64,000 nucleotides of DNA from Ignavibacteriales bacterium (GTDB taxonomy: Bacteria > Bacteroidota > Ignavibacteria > Ignavibacteriales > Ignavibacteriaceae): the NCBI GenBank assembly GCA_016707115.1, contig JADJIH010000006.1, forward strand, positions 62,001-126,000, given 5' to 3'. Made by a program: the position numbers and the translations under genes. Under the pieces are notes generated by a model. The model worked only from the letters and a program-made list of their open reading frames with translations. It was not told the DNA's origin and searched no databases. Positions 1 through 8,665 of the stretch are shown here, one piece after another; positions within the stretch are counted from its first letter, which is position 1, and every line of letters starts with the position of its first letter.

Positions 1-488
1 CCCCACATCAAACCATTTGCTCTTGCCTGCTGATCAACTGGCAAAATATCAATCGCCATTCCATCCACGGCAATATCCTGTGATACTTCAAAAAAGCTAA
101 CTATAAAACCCAGTATCATCAAAGCTGATAAATTGTTTAGTGGATCTGCAATCAGAGACATTGATAAAAAACTTAGAATAAGTCCCAGCTGGCCAAATAA
201 AACCCAAGGTCTTCTTCGACCCATAGACAAAAAAGTAAACCTGTCCATAATGGGTGCGTTAATTATTTTTAAACTCCATGGAAGTCCGATCACAGCAACG
301 TACGAACCGATTTCAGCAGGACTTTTTCCATTCATTGCCAACCAGGCTGGTATAGCATACCAAAATAATCCTTCGGGAATTCCTTGTGCAACATATAATG
401 CTGCAAAACTAAAATACCTTAAAAAAGTATTTTCCGATAAAGAGGGAAGTGGTTTTGATTTTATTTTATCCGAATTTACAAACAGCAT
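1..488 (-). CDS. MFS permease, PAT/AmpG-like, C-terminus off the window
   Basis: Reading the minus strand from an ATG at 488 gives an open frame to the window edge (about 162 residues, no stop). The N-terminus is typical of the PAT/AmpG branch of the major facilitator superfamily: an amphipathic start, 'ALYVAQGIPEGLFWYAIPAW' in the first membrane segment, a cytoplasmic 'GRRRPW' loop and a 'SQDIAVDGMAIDILP' stretch in the fourth helix, where AmpG has a similar A-D-G motif. It resembles the full-length permease at 54225-55751. The substrate cannot be told; muropeptides or other small solutes are possible. A hairpin at 538-569 separates it from the exported-protein cluster upstream, so it is probably a separate or only partly coupled transcription unit. 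Confidence 0.75.
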   Translation of the reverse strand, partial: MLFVNSDKIKSKPLPSLSENTFLRYFSFAALYVAQGIPEGLFWYAIPAWLAMNGKSPAEIGSYVAVIGLPWSLKIINAPIMDRFTFLSMGRRRPWVLFGQLGLILSFLSMSLIADPLNNLSALMILGFIVSFFEVSQDIAVDGMAIDILPVDQQARANGLMW

Positions 489-537
489 TTATTAACTTTC
501 ATTTTTGGAGAAAGCACATATCCCTTTTTAGTATTAT

Positions 538-569
538 AAGATGTCATCCCTAATTGAAGATGACATCTT
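538..569. terminator. Intergenic hairpin, terminator-like
   Basis: Two perfect 11-bp arms (AAGATGTCATC and GATGACATCTT) enclose a 10-nt loop between the end of the gene at 584 and the permease start at 488. A T-rich tail (TTTATTT) follows only on the plus strand. On the minus strand, where the genes lie, the tail is ATAATAC, so it may be a processing or attenuating hairpin rather than a strong terminator. Confidence 0.5.
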
Positions 570-583
570 TATTTAATATTAAT

Positions 584-1018
584 CTATTTATTTGGTGTAG
601 GTGGAGCCGGATACTGATTTCTTACGACATATATATTATCCTTGTGAGCTTGGAAATATTTAGTGGTAGAAGCAAAAGCGCCTGGATGCCTTTTGTTGAC
701 ACGAGTTACATACTCATCCCAGAATTTATCAAACGAAGTCATGTCTTTAGCTGTGTACCAAACATTAGAATTCCATTCATCTCCCCATGCATGGCCGAAG
801 AATCCAAAACTAAAAATAAATTTTTCATCTACAAGTTCTTTTAAAATTGGGACAAAAACTGAATCGGCCATTTTATTTACTTTTCCCACATCACCCATTG
901 AGACCATATTAAAACTTACGATAAGCAACGGCTGCTCATTATTTTGAGCAAAACTTTTGCTACCGAGAAAAAGAAATGCAACAATAATTATTGCAAGGAT
1001 TTTTGATGTTTGTTTCAT
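584..1018 (-). CDS. Exported protein of unknown function
   Basis: A 144-residue protein with a clear signal peptide (about 1-24, ending SKSFAQ). The mature part has 'LLIVSFNMVSMGDVGKVNKMADSV', a Trp-rich middle (HAWGDEWNSNVWYTAKDMTSFDKFWDEY) and a conserved-looking 'VNKRHPGAF'. The length and the alternation of strand and helix would suit a dimeric alpha-beta barrel (antibiotic-monooxygenase or NIPSNAP-like fold), but that is only an impression and I do not recognise the family. It is the most distal gene of a minus-strand cluster of small proteins that begins near 4216, with short intergenic gaps. It probably acts in the periplasm. Confidence 0.75.
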   Translation of the reverse strand: MKQTSKILAIIIVAFLFLGSKSFAQNNEQPLLIVSFNMVSMGDVGKVNKMADSVFVPILKELVDEKFIFSFGFFGHAWGDEWNSNVWYTAKDMTSFDKFWDEYVTRVNKRHPGAFASTTKYFQAHKDNIYVVRNQYPAPPTPNK

Positions 1019-1068
1019 AGCGCAGCTCCTTTTTGTTTGTGAAATAGATAAATATTATTTAAGATATA

Positions 1069-1578
1069 TTACTCGGCTATATGGACTTCCAATTCAATTT
1101 CAATCATAAACTCAGGTAATGCTAACTCCTTCACTCCAATCCACGAGCCGGTTGGAAATTGCTTGGTGTAAATTGTATTTCGATAGCCGGACTGATTAAG
1201 AAACACAGGCATATTTGTTGTAAAAATATTTTCAACTACGACATCATCGAAAGTGCAACCATAGTGCTTAAGCACCTTGTCCAGATCGGAGTAACAATTT
1301 TTCATTTGTTGTGCTAAATCACCAACTGCTGTGGGTTTACCGGCATCATCCATACTAACAGCACCCGAAATTTTGATGTCGTTTCCAATCTTTACTGCGT
1401 GTGTATAACCAAATGCTTTTTCAACCTCGGGTCGAAGAGCAAAATATTCAGATGTTTCAGTTTTCTCTTTATGCATGTCAGAATTATCAAGTGTTTGCTG
1501 GCAACCTGTTGCAAAGATGACTAGAAAGAGTAACAAAAACATTCCTGTTTTTAGAATTGAGTTAATTAGTTTTTTCAT
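1069..1578 (-). CDS. Exported Rid-like (YjgF/YER057c/UK114) lipoprotein
   Basis: 169 residues. The N-terminus is a lipoprotein signal with lipobox F-A-T-G-C (Cys26), followed by an RidA-type domain from about residue 45 to the end: 'VKIGNDIKISGAVSMD' , 'GDLAQQMKNCYSDLDKVLKHYGCTFDDVVVENIFTT' and the C-terminal 'LPEFMIEIELEVHI'. RidA proteins are normally cytosolic enamine/imine deaminases. Here the protein is predicted to be lipid-anchored in the periplasm. By eye, the position of the substrate-binding arginine (E. coli RidA Arg105, just before the L-P) is alanine, so deaminase activity is doubtful and a ligand-binding role is possible. It shares orientation and spacing with its neighbours. 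Confidence 0.85.
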   Translation of the reverse strand: MKKLINSILKTGMFLLLFLVIFATGCQQTLDNSDMHKEKTETSEYFALRPEVEKAFGYTHAVKIGNDIKISGAVSMDDAGKPTAVGDLAQQMKNCYSDLDKVLKHYGCTFDDVVVENIFTTNMPVFLNQSGYRNTIYTKQFPTGSWIGVKELALPEFMIEIELEVHIAE

Positions 1579-1624
1579 AGAACGATATCCCTATTATTTT
1601 TTTTAAATAACGAAATTTATTTTT

Positions 1625-2107
1625 CTATTTCGTCGCTTCAACAACTTGATAAGTATCAGCATATTGTTGAAACTTTGTAACCATTCCATCTTCAAGAGTC
1701 CACATATGCACAAACTGAACATTTATTTCTTTAGCAGTCATTTTATTTTTTGCTTTGTAACGTCCGGTTACAATTATTTCTCCGGAATTAGCTTCATAGT
1801 ATGTTTGTTCAGTTAAATTCCAGTATTCCCATTCTGCACCAAGTCGTGCAAAAACACCCTCAAGTACAGCTTGTGGACCGATGTACGGATTACCATCAGC
1901 ATAAGGAAAATTTTCAGCTTCATTCCATTCGATTTTTGGATGAAATTTTTCAAGCACGGCAGGAACATCACCTTTTGCAAAAGCAGAATATAGATTTTGA
2001 ACAATCTCAACATTCTTATCTTTTGCAGGTTTGTTGTTTATAGCAAAAGATTCACCGGCTAAGAAAAATGATATAAACACCACGAAAGAGATAATTATTT
2101 TTTTCAT
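1625..2107 (-). CDS. Exported NTF2-like (SnoaL-type) protein
   Basis: 160 residues with a signal peptide (about 1-22, ending ESFA). The mature part is an NTF2/SnoaL cone fold: an initial helix 'NVEIVQNLYSAFAKGDVPAVLEKFHPKIEW', then 'GPQAVLEGVFARL' and strands ending 'VHMWTLEDGMVTKFQQYADTYQV'. SnoaL-like proteins bind or isomerise small hydrophobic ligands, and many are simple binding scaffolds. Export from the cytoplasm is unusual for the fold. It lies between the Rid-like and VOC genes with 46- and 39-bp gaps, so co-transcription is likely. The function is not assignable beyond the fold. Confidence 0.82.
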   Translation of the reverse strand: MKKIIISFVVFISFFLAGESFAINNKPAKDKNVEIVQNLYSAFAKGDVPAVLEKFHPKIEWNEAENFPYADGNPYIGPQAVLEGVFARLGAEWEYWNLTEQTYYEANSGEIIVTGRYKAKNKMTAKEINVQFVHMWTLEDGMVTKFQQYADTYQVVEATK

Positions 2108-2146
2108 TGTCTACCTTATATTTTATGATTAGAATTTTTACTGACT

Positions 2147-2605
2147 TTATTTTTGGCTTACACTGTTAACTTCAATCCAATAACCATCCGGATCTTGAAA
2201 AAAGATCTGTTTTATTCCGTCCGCTCTTATATTGATTTTCTGTGGGGTGCCAGGCCAGTCGGAATATGATATTTTCATTTCATCAAGTACCTTAATAAAA
2301 GAATCGAAGTCTGAAGTTGTTAAAGCAAAATGCAAAGCTTTATTTATTGTAACCTCTTCTTTTAGAATTGAAATTAGGTGCAGTTCTTTTCCTTCTCCTA
2401 AAGAAAGCCATCGAATACCCTCAACATTTGTTTTATTCGTAATCTCATTAAGATTTAAAACTTTTTTATAAAAATCTGCAGAACGGTCTACGTCTTTTAC
2501 TGATAGTGCTATGTGATTAAAAGTGAAATTATATGTTCCGGCATCCTGTGCTTGAAGGAACCCTGATAATATAAAAGCCAGAAAGAGCAAACTTGTTTTT
2601 TTCAT
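2147..2605 (-). CDS. Exported VOC-fold (glyoxalase/bleomycin-resistance-like) protein
   Basis: 152 residues with a signal peptide (about 1-19, ending GFLQAQ). The mature domain is one VOC unit: 'FNHIALSVKDVDRSADFYKKVLNL', 'LSLGEGKELHLISI', and the closing strand 'IFFQDPDGYWIEV'. The metal-ligand positions expected in glyoxalase-type enzymes are visible as His in the first strand (NHIALSV), His in the middle (KELHLI) and Glu in the last strand (YWIEV). A metal-dependent enzyme is therefore possible, although the substrate is unknown and periplasmic location is atypical. It is part of the seven-gene minus-strand cluster. Confidence 0.85.
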   Translation of the reverse strand: MKKTSLLFLAFILSGFLQAQDAGTYNFTFNHIALSVKDVDRSADFYKKVLNLNEITNKTNVEGIRWLSLGEGKELHLISILKEEVTINKALHFALTTSDFDSFIKVLDEMKISYSDWPGTPQKINIRADGIKQIFFQDPDGYWIEVNSVSQK

Positions 2606-2662
2606 TATGTCAAATTTTTTCTGATTGATAAAATTAGATTGGAAAAAGTATTTAATAATATT

Positions 2663-2684
2663 CAGGCAGATATTTCACTGCCTG
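2663..2684. terminator. Hairpin between exported-protein genes
   Basis: Perfect 7-bp arms CAGGCAG and CTGCCTG enclose an 8-nt loop, just past the stop of the gene at 2705-3172 (minus strand). No U-run follows on the minus strand. It could be a weak terminator or an mRNA-stability hairpin that splits the cluster into two expression levels. Confidence 0.4.
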
Positions 2685-2704
2685 TTTAAGCACCTTAATT
2701 ATTA

Positions 2705-3172
2705 CTATTCATCGTTCTTAATTTCACCACCGTGATCACCAACAAGCATCCACTTGCCGTTCTTCTTCATAAGGATATCTGTCCAGCGTCCTCTTTCTGT
2801 GGTTGGTTTACCATCTGTACTTTCCATAACCTGTGTATAGTGATAGTGTACGTAAGCAAAATCACCGTTTACCCAAATGTTTGAAGGCTTGATAATGTAA
2901 AATTGAGTTTTACCTTTCTTGAGCCAGTAATTGAGAGATTTTACAGCATCAGCTTTAGTTCCTGGAGTTTCACTGTCGTAAGACCAACCTGTATATGTGT
3001 CATCAAAATAATTTAGGAAGGATAGCGGATCATTTGATGTACTTACGGCCCAGTATTCTTCAACGCCAGCCCAAACTGATTTTTGTTCAGAGGACCATTC
3101 TTGTGCAAGCATTTGATTTGCGCTTAAAAAGAAAAAAAATAATAGAAAAGAAAGAATGATTGAGTATCTCAT
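2705..3172 (-). CDS. Exported NTF2-like (DUF4440/SnoaL-type) protein
   Basis: 155 residues with a signal peptide (about 1-23, ending QMLAQ). The mature sequence is a second, diverged NTF2-like cone: 'SVWAGVEEYWAVSTSNDPLSFLNYFDDTYTGWSYD', 'ADAVKSLNYWLKKGKTQFYIIKPSNIWVNGDFAYVHYHYTQV' and 'RGRWTDILMKKNGKWMLVGDHGG'. The 'R-x-T-D-I-L-x-K-x-x-G-K-W' ending is common in DUF4440-type proteins involved in ketosteroid-isomerase-like or scaffold roles. It is clearly not a recent duplicate of the gene at 1625-2107, since little identity is visible. No enzymatic assignment is justified. Confidence 0.82.
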   Translation of the reverse strand: MRYSIILSFLLFFFFLSANQMLAQEWSSEQKSVWAGVEEYWAVSTSNDPLSFLNYFDDTYTGWSYDSETPGTKADAVKSLNYWLKKGKTQFYIIKPSNIWVNGDFAYVHYHYTQVMESTDGKPTTERGRWTDILMKKNGKWMLVGDHGGEIKNDE

Positions 3173-3224
3173 AGCACTAGCTCCTTTTTGATTTTTGAAA
3201 TTGAAATTATCAGTTAACTTTATT

Positions 3225-3734
3225 TTATTTTTTCATTTTAATTGATCCTGAAACCGAAGTCACACTTCCATCATCTTTGTATAAAAAGGCGGAGGCTTTT
3301 CCATTTTCAAAGTCAGAGAGCATTGTTACTAGATTATTATCAGCATCAACAAACGAAGCTAACATTGTATTATCATCGATATGAATAGTGGACATTTTTT
3401 CGTTTGCATCATAACCAGTTTTACTATTCTTTATGTAGAGTGTGGAATCGGAGGTTATAACAAGATGAACATTAAAATTGCCATACTCGTAAATCATTTC
3501 TTTCCCAATAATATCATTTGTTTTAAGACCAAGTTTGTTGCTTGTTAGTTTGCCATCCTGGTGTGTGTCCAAATAAAGATTTTCATAGCTATCCCAATCA
3601 ATATTTTCGGAAGGGAAAGATTTTTCAAAGTTTTTTATTCCAAGAATATATCCTTGTTCACTTTGTGACATTACCGGAATGCTTAAAAGTGTAATCCAGA
3701 AAAATGCAGATACAAATAATTTATCAAATTTCAT
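3225..3734 (-). CDS. Exported protein of unknown function
   Basis: 169 residues with a signal peptide (about 1-23, ending VMSQ). The mature protein is mostly beta-strand in character with short repeating turns: 'NFNVHLVITSDSTLYIKNSKTGYDANEKMSTIHIDDNTMLASFVDADNNLVTMLSDFENGKASAFLYKDDGSVTSVSGSIKMKK'. This reads like a small beta-barrel or lipocalin/MoaF-like sheet protein: MoaF-type families share the 'y.V.w.d...v.' sheet pattern, but no diagnostic motif is present. It belongs to the exported-protein cluster, with 52 and 38 bp to its neighbours. Function unknown. Confidence 0.75.
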   Translation of the reverse strand: MKFDKLFVSAFFWITLLSIPVMSQSEQGYILGIKNFEKSFPSENIDWDSYENLYLDTHQDGKLTSNKLGLKTNDIIGKEMIYEYGNFNVHLVITSDSTLYIKNSKTGYDANEKMSTIHIDDNTMLASFVDADNNLVTMLSDFENGKASAFLYKDDGSVTSVSGSIKMKK

Positions 3735-3772
3735 TTTATTACCTCTTCATTTTATTATAGAAATTCAGTCTT

Positions 3773-4216
3773 CTAATGTCCATTTAACCATTGCTCAAAA
3801 CTTTTATTTTTACTACCGTTTGGATAACTCCAATCCGGGTTCAGCCTTAGTCCGCTATCACTTTTCCAAATAAAATCAATTGCATCTATAACTTCATTCT
3901 GGTTTGTTATGACTATTAAGAATATTACTTCAGTTTCAAAACTTATCTTTTTGATTTCACAATTGATTTGCTGTGCTAGAAGTGTACTTTGAATAATATC
4001 TGCTTGCCTTGAATCATAGGTTGCCCATACAACCCCATTCTTTCCGGAAAGAAAGATATTCTCGTCAATTGAAAGTGAGATATCAATATTAGTTCCAAAA
4101 TCCAATTTCGGCTGATTCTTTTCTGTCAAACTATTCCAACTCAAAACTCTTGTCGAATCCAACAAGATTTTGCCATTCTCATCATATATCCCTTTTACTT
4201 TTAAAATGCTCAACAT
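3773..4216 (-). CDS. Cytoplasmic protein of unknown function
   Basis: 147 residues without signal peptide or membrane segment. The centre 'VVWATYDSRQADIIQSTLLAQQINCEIKKISFETEVIFLIVITNQNEVIDAIDFIW' has the layout of small DUF2007-like 'signal transducing' domains: strand, helix that looks like a paralogue-choosing 'aeii.s.L...gi', strand, helix. The resemblance is weak. It is the first gene of the minus-strand cluster and the only one apparently not exported. It starts 246 bp downstream of the large hybrid sensor gene in the same orientation, which would suit a target or accessory of that sensor, but that is inference only. Confidence 0.7.
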   Translation of the reverse strand: MLSILKVKGIYDENGKILLDSTRVLSWNSLTEKNQPKLDFGTNIDISLSIDENIFLSGKNGVVWATYDSRQADIIQSTLLAQQINCEIKKISFETEVIFLIVITNQNEVIDAIDFIWKSDSGLRLNPDWSYPNGSKNKSFEQWLNGH

Positions 4217-4462
4217 TTATTATGTCAAATTATTTTTAATTATTTGTTAAAAGCTCTTAGCAAAAGTAGAAGAATGGATAAAAGTTATCTTGCACAATTG
4301 AAGCAAAAGTTAGGACTTTCTTTGCAGATGGGGCATTATTAAAGTTATTTAAAATGATTCTTGAATAAATTTTGTAAAGATTATTATCTTAAGAAGAAGA
4401 ATGTTTTGTAACGCACAGCAAATAGTATTGAGGAAAGGGGAAAAGGGTAATAGAGCTAGTGT

Positions 4463-7400
4463 CTATTTGATTTTATACTCAGAAGGTGAAGTTCCGAATT
4501 GTTTTTTAAAAGCTCTTGAAAAATACGCTTGATCATTGAAGCCGACCCTGTAACAAATCTCAGCAACTGTGCCAGCATTTTGTTTTAATAAATCTGCTGC
4601 CCGCTGCAGACGAAATGACCTGATTAACTGTCCTGGCGGCTGATCAACAAGAGCATTTAATTTTCTGTTAAGTTGCGATACACTCATATTCATTTCATTG
4701 GCCAGTTTTTCAACACCGAATTGTTCATCTTCAAAGTGTTTTTCTATAGTTCGTATTGTCTTTTCCAGAAAAATCTGATCAACTGAAACAACGGAAACAT
4801 CAGAAGGTTTTAAAATTGTTGATTTACTGAAACGCTTTCTTAGCTGCTTGCGCTGATAGATTAAATTCTTAACTCTAACTCTTAATTCTCTTGCACTAAA
4901 TGGTTTAGTTAGATATGCATCAACACCTGTTTCGAGTCCTTCAATTTTATCATCAAGCCCGGCTTTCGCAGTTAACATTATAATTGGAATATGACTTGTT
5001 TTTTCATCATTGCGAATTTCTTTACAGAATTGATAGCCATCTTTTTTAGGCATCATTACATCACTTATGATTAAATCCGGGATTTCATTTTGGGCGATAG
5101 AAAATCCTTCTTCACCATTTTTTGCTTCAAGAATTTTGTAATCATTTTCTAGCTGTTCTCTTATATATGCACGTACATCAGCATTATCCTCAGCAATTAG
5201 TACGATTTCATTTTGATTGGTAACAAGAATCTTAGCGTCACTATTTGAAATATTCAATTCCGGATGTTCGTCATTTAGAATTAATTCTGTTTCATTAACG
5301 TCTGGAGTATCTCCAATTGTCGAATAGTTGGTTGTTTTTTCCGGAGATAGTTCTTTATTGGATTTTAGTTCACCTAACGGCAAGTATATGCTAAATACTG
5401 TACCCTCATTAAGTTCACTTTTAACACTAATTTTACCTCGATGCAGTTCAACTAATTCTTTTGTTAGTGCCAGTCCTATTCCGGTTCCTTCATGCTCTCG
5501 AGTACTGGAACTATCAATCTGATAAAAACGATCGAAGATATGTGAAATACGATCAGCAGGAATTCCAATACCAGTATCCTTAACGGAAATTTCAACTTTA
5601 GATTGCTCAATAATTTTTAAAGATACTTTAATTTCTCCTTGTGCAGAGGTAAACTTAAAAGCGTTTGCAACAAGATTATAAAATACTTTTTCCATTTTGT
5701 CGGGATCAAAAACTACAGGAATATTTTCTAATTGAGTTTCAAATCTAAGTGTGATCTTTTGGTTATCTGCCAACGACTCAAAAGAATAGAAAAGACTTTT
5801 AAGGAATGATACGATATTATGCTGCCCAGCATTTAGTTCCATGCTTCCGGCTTCTAGTTTTGATAAATCCAGTAATTGGTTTATTAAAGTAAGCAATCTT
5901 CTTGCATTTCTTGTTGCAACCTGAAGTTTCCCTTTTTCTTTAGTCTCAATGTTGGAGGAGAGTACACTTTCTATCTGACCAAGAATTAATGTAAGCGGAG
6001 TTCGAAACTCGTGAGATATATTAGCAAAAAAATGTGATTTTAATTGATCTAAATTTCGAAGAGTATCAATTTCAATCTTCTCAACTTTTAATTGGTTCTT
6101 TAATTTGAGTCTGTTTAACTCATAGCGTCTAATAATATATAAAATGGAAAGGAATAAAAAACTATATATAATATAAGCCCACCATCTGCTCCACCAGGGA
6201 GGAGTAATGATCAATTTAAGTGTTATACCTTCTTCATTCCAGACGCCGTCGTTGTTAGACCCTTTAACACGAAAAACGTATTCTCCGAAAGGTAAGTGTG
6301 TATATGTTGCTGATCGAAGCGAACCGGAATATATCCAATCTTCATTAAAATTCTCAAGCTTGTATGCATAGCGGTTTTTATTAGGAGCTGAATAATCAAG
6401 TGACGCAAATTCAAATGTTATCACATCTTCATCATATGAAAGCACAAGTTCATTTGTTTCTGAAAATGGTCTTTTTAAAACTGAATTTTGATCCTTAATG
6501 GAGACGTAATGATCTCCGAGTTTTAAATTTGTTAAAGTAATTTTAGGAATATATGGATTGTCAAATATTTTGTTCGGATGAAAATAATTTAGTCCTTTAA
6601 TTCCTCCAAAAAACATTTCTCCATTTTTACTTAAGTAGTATGCGCCAGTGTTAAATTCGTTACTCTGCAAACCATCATTTACATCATAATTTCTGATTGA
6701 ATTATTTAGCGGATTAAATTTAGACAATCCCTTGTTCGTACTTAACCATAAATTTCCATTTTCATCCGGTAATATCCCATATACCACATTGTTTGGTAAT
6801 CCTTCTCTTTCTGTAAAGTGAGAAAATGTTTTTTCATCAATATTAAATCGATTTAACCCACCACCAGAAGTCCCTAACCAAAGAATCTTATCAGGTTTAA
6901 GCGGGTCGGGACAAATTGAATTAATAATATCATTGTTCAGACTATTAGGTTTTGCAGGATCATTTTTAAAAGTATAAAATGATTTTTTTTGTAAATCAAA
7001 ATGAAGAAATCCATTTCTTGTCCCAAGCCAAAAGGTTCCTTTATTATCCTGATAAATTACAGGTCGCACTTGTTCGGTAATTGATGGTGCAGGTTGATAA
7101 CGAAAATTCTGAAAGATACCTTTATCGATATCAATAAGTCTGCAAAAATAATTTTCTGTCGCAATCCAAATTCTGCGCTCTCGATCTTCAAAAACAGCAT
7201 AAACTTCTTTTTGTGGTAAACCCGATTTTTCTGCGGGATTAAATTTGTATTGTTTCGCCTTTTCTGTTGATGGATCATATCTGTATAGTCCTTCGCTTGT
7301 TGCTGTCCAGATTTTTCCATCCGAGGATTTTATCATTGTCCAGATGCCTGTATTACCAAAGTCATTAGGTTTATCTGAACTTGATTCATAACTTTTTAAT

Positions 7401-8665
7401 TCCCCTGTCTTTCGATTCCAGCGATATAAAACAGCAGTACTAACCCACACTATATCATTGTTCTCTTCAAGAATAGAACGCACACTAAAACCAGTAATGC
7501 GAGATGCAGTTTCTTTCTTTTTAAATAAGATGGAAAATCGGTTTGCTTTAGAATCGTACAAATTAATTCCCATTCCCGCAGTGCCAACCCAAACAATACC
7601 GGTCTTATCTGTATACAAGCTGGAAATGCTGCTGAAGCTTATAGACTTTGGATTAAAGGGATCATTCTTAAAATAATCATACGAATTATTAGTCGGATCA
7701 AATCTCATTAATTCACCTGGTGTTGCAAGCCATAATTTTCCGTGATGATCTTCAGTAATTGCAATAATATTTCCCCAACCATACCGATATATTTCATACT
7801 CATGAGGAAATAATTTGTAGGTGCCGTTTTCTCTTTCAAACTTGACTAAACCACTTACAGTGCCTATCCAGAATGTTCCATTTTTGCTTTCATAAATTGC
7901 GTTCACGCTTTGATCGTATGGACTTGGAGGTGCTTTGGAATTTTTTGTTTGAATTTTGAAATAAGTGAAACTCCCAAGTTTAAAATCAAATTTATTCAAT
8001 CCGTTTTCAGTTCCAACCCACAGAATTCCGTTTGAATCCAAAAATATTGTTGAAGTGTTATTGCTGCTTAAGCTTTTGGATTTATCTTGTTGGTGTATGT
8101 ACTGTTTGTAACTGGCGGCATAAAAATTTTTATGATTAAGAGTTATCTTAAATAAGCCATCGTTCCGTGTGGCTACCCAAATATTTCCGGTTTTATCTTC
8201 TGCAATTGACTTAATCTCATTTGTATTAAAATTATCCAAACCAACTGAAGAATAATGAATGTGATGAAATATTTCAGTGTTACGGTCAAAACAATTCAAT
8301 CCGCCGTTTAAAGTTCCTATCCAGATGTAACCACGGCTGTCTTCATATAATGCTGTAATATAATTTGCAGAAATGGTTGTAGTGTCAAAGGGATCGTGTT
8401 GATAAACCGCAAATGTATGGCCATCGTATCTGTTCAATCCGTCTTTTGTTCCAAACCACATAAATCCTTTTTGATCTTGCAGTATACAGGAAACAAAATT
8501 TTGCGAAAGACCATCATCACTTGAAAGATGTCGGAACTCTATATTATTATTTTGCGAAAAAGATGGGAAAGTAAAAAGGATAAATAGAGAAAGTAATAAT
8601 AAGATATCTTTAAAATTATCAGATCCTAAGACTTCAATAACATAAATATTTTTTTTTAATAACAT
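4463..8665 (-). CDS. Hybrid two-component receptor (reg_prop, Y_Y_Y, HisKA, HATPase, REC, AraC)
   Basis: A 1400-residue one-protein two-component system. After a signal/anchor segment (about 18-38) come about 14 reg_prop propeller repeats ('W.GT..GL..') to about 760, a Y_Y_Y domain, one membrane helix (near 'WWAYIIYSFLFLSILYII'), a HisKA domain with phospho-acceptor His885 in 'ISHEFRTP', an HATPase domain ('DTGIGIPADRISHIFDRFY', 'GTGIGLALTKELV'), a receiver with phospho-Asp1202 in 'LIISDVMMP' and a C-terminal AraC-type HTH (about 1300-1400). In Bacteroidota such HTCS proteins sense oligosaccharides or other periplasmic cues and activate nearby operons. No polysaccharide locus is adjacent; the co-oriented exported-protein cluster downstream or the divergent surface-protein genes are candidate targets. 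All catalytic motifs look intact. Confidence 0.97.
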   Translation of the reverse strand: MLLKKNIYVIEVLGSDNFKDILLLLSLFILFTFPSFSQNNNIEFRHLSSDDGLSQNFVSCILQDQKGFMWFGTKDGLNRYDGHTFAVYQHDPFDTTTISANYITALYEDSRGYIWIGTLNGGLNCFDRNTEIFHHIHYSSVGLDNFNTNEIKSIAEDKTGNIWVATRNDGLFKITLNHKNFYAASYKQYIHQQDKSKSLSSNNTSTIFLDSNGILWVGTENGLNKFDFKLGSFTYFKIQTKNSKAPPSPYDQSVNAIYESKNGTFWIGTVSGLVKFERENGTYKLFPHEYEIYRYGWGNIIAITEDHHGKLWLATPGELMRFDPTNNSYDYFKNDPFNPKSISFSSISSLYTDKTGIVWVGTAGMGINLYDSKANRFSILFKKKETASRITGFSVRSILEENNDIVWVSTAVLYRWNRKTGELKSYESSSDKPNDFGNTGIWTMIKSSDGKIWTATSEGLYRYDPSTEKAKQYKFNPAEKSGLPQKEVYAVFEDRERRIWIATENYFCRLIDIDKGIFQNFRYQPAPSITEQVRPVIYQDNKGTFWLGTRNGFLHFDLQKKSFYTFKNDPAKPNSLNNDIINSICPDPLKPDKILWLGTSGGGLNRFNIDEKTFSHFTEREGLPNNVVYGILPDENGNLWLSTNKGLSKFNPLNNSIRNYDVNDGLQSNEFNTGAYYLSKNGEMFFGGIKGLNYFHPNKIFDNPYIPKITLTNLKLGDHYVSIKDQNSVLKRPFSETNELVLSYDEDVITFEFASLDYSAPNKNRYAYKLENFNEDWIYSGSLRSATYTHLPFGEYVFRVKGSNNDGVWNEEGITLKLIITPPWWSRWWAYIIYSFLFLSILYIIRRYELNRLKLKNQLKVEKIEIDTLRNLDQLKSHFFANISHEFRTPLTLILGQIESVLSSNIETKEKGKLQVATRNARRLLTLINQLLDLSKLEAGSMELNAGQHNIVSFLKSLFYSFESLADNQKITLRFETQLENIPVVFDPDKMEKVFYNLVANAFKFTSAQGEIKVSLKIIEQSKVEISVKDTGIGIPADRISHIFDRFYQIDSSSTREHEGTGIGLALTKELVELHRGKISVKSELNEGTVFSIYLPLGELKSNKELSPEKTTNYSTIGDTPDVNETELILNDEHPELNISNSDAKILVTNQNEIVLIAEDNADVRAYIREQLENDYKILEAKNGEEGFSIAQNEIPDLIISDVMMPKKDGYQFCKEIRNDEKTSHIPIIMLTAKAGLDDKIEGLETGVDAYLTKPFSARELRVRVKNLIYQRKQLRKRFSKSTILKPSDVSVVSVDQIFLEKTIRTIEKHFEDEQFGVEKLANEMNMSVSQLNRKLNALVDQPPGQLIRSFRLQRAADLLKQNAGTVAEICYRVGFNDQAYFSRAFKKQFGTSPSEYKIK

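Noticed and set aside
133..495. Plus-strand 120-residue frame
   Set aside because: It is the antisense of the PAT-type permease, whose minus-strand translation gives clear membrane helices and family motifs.
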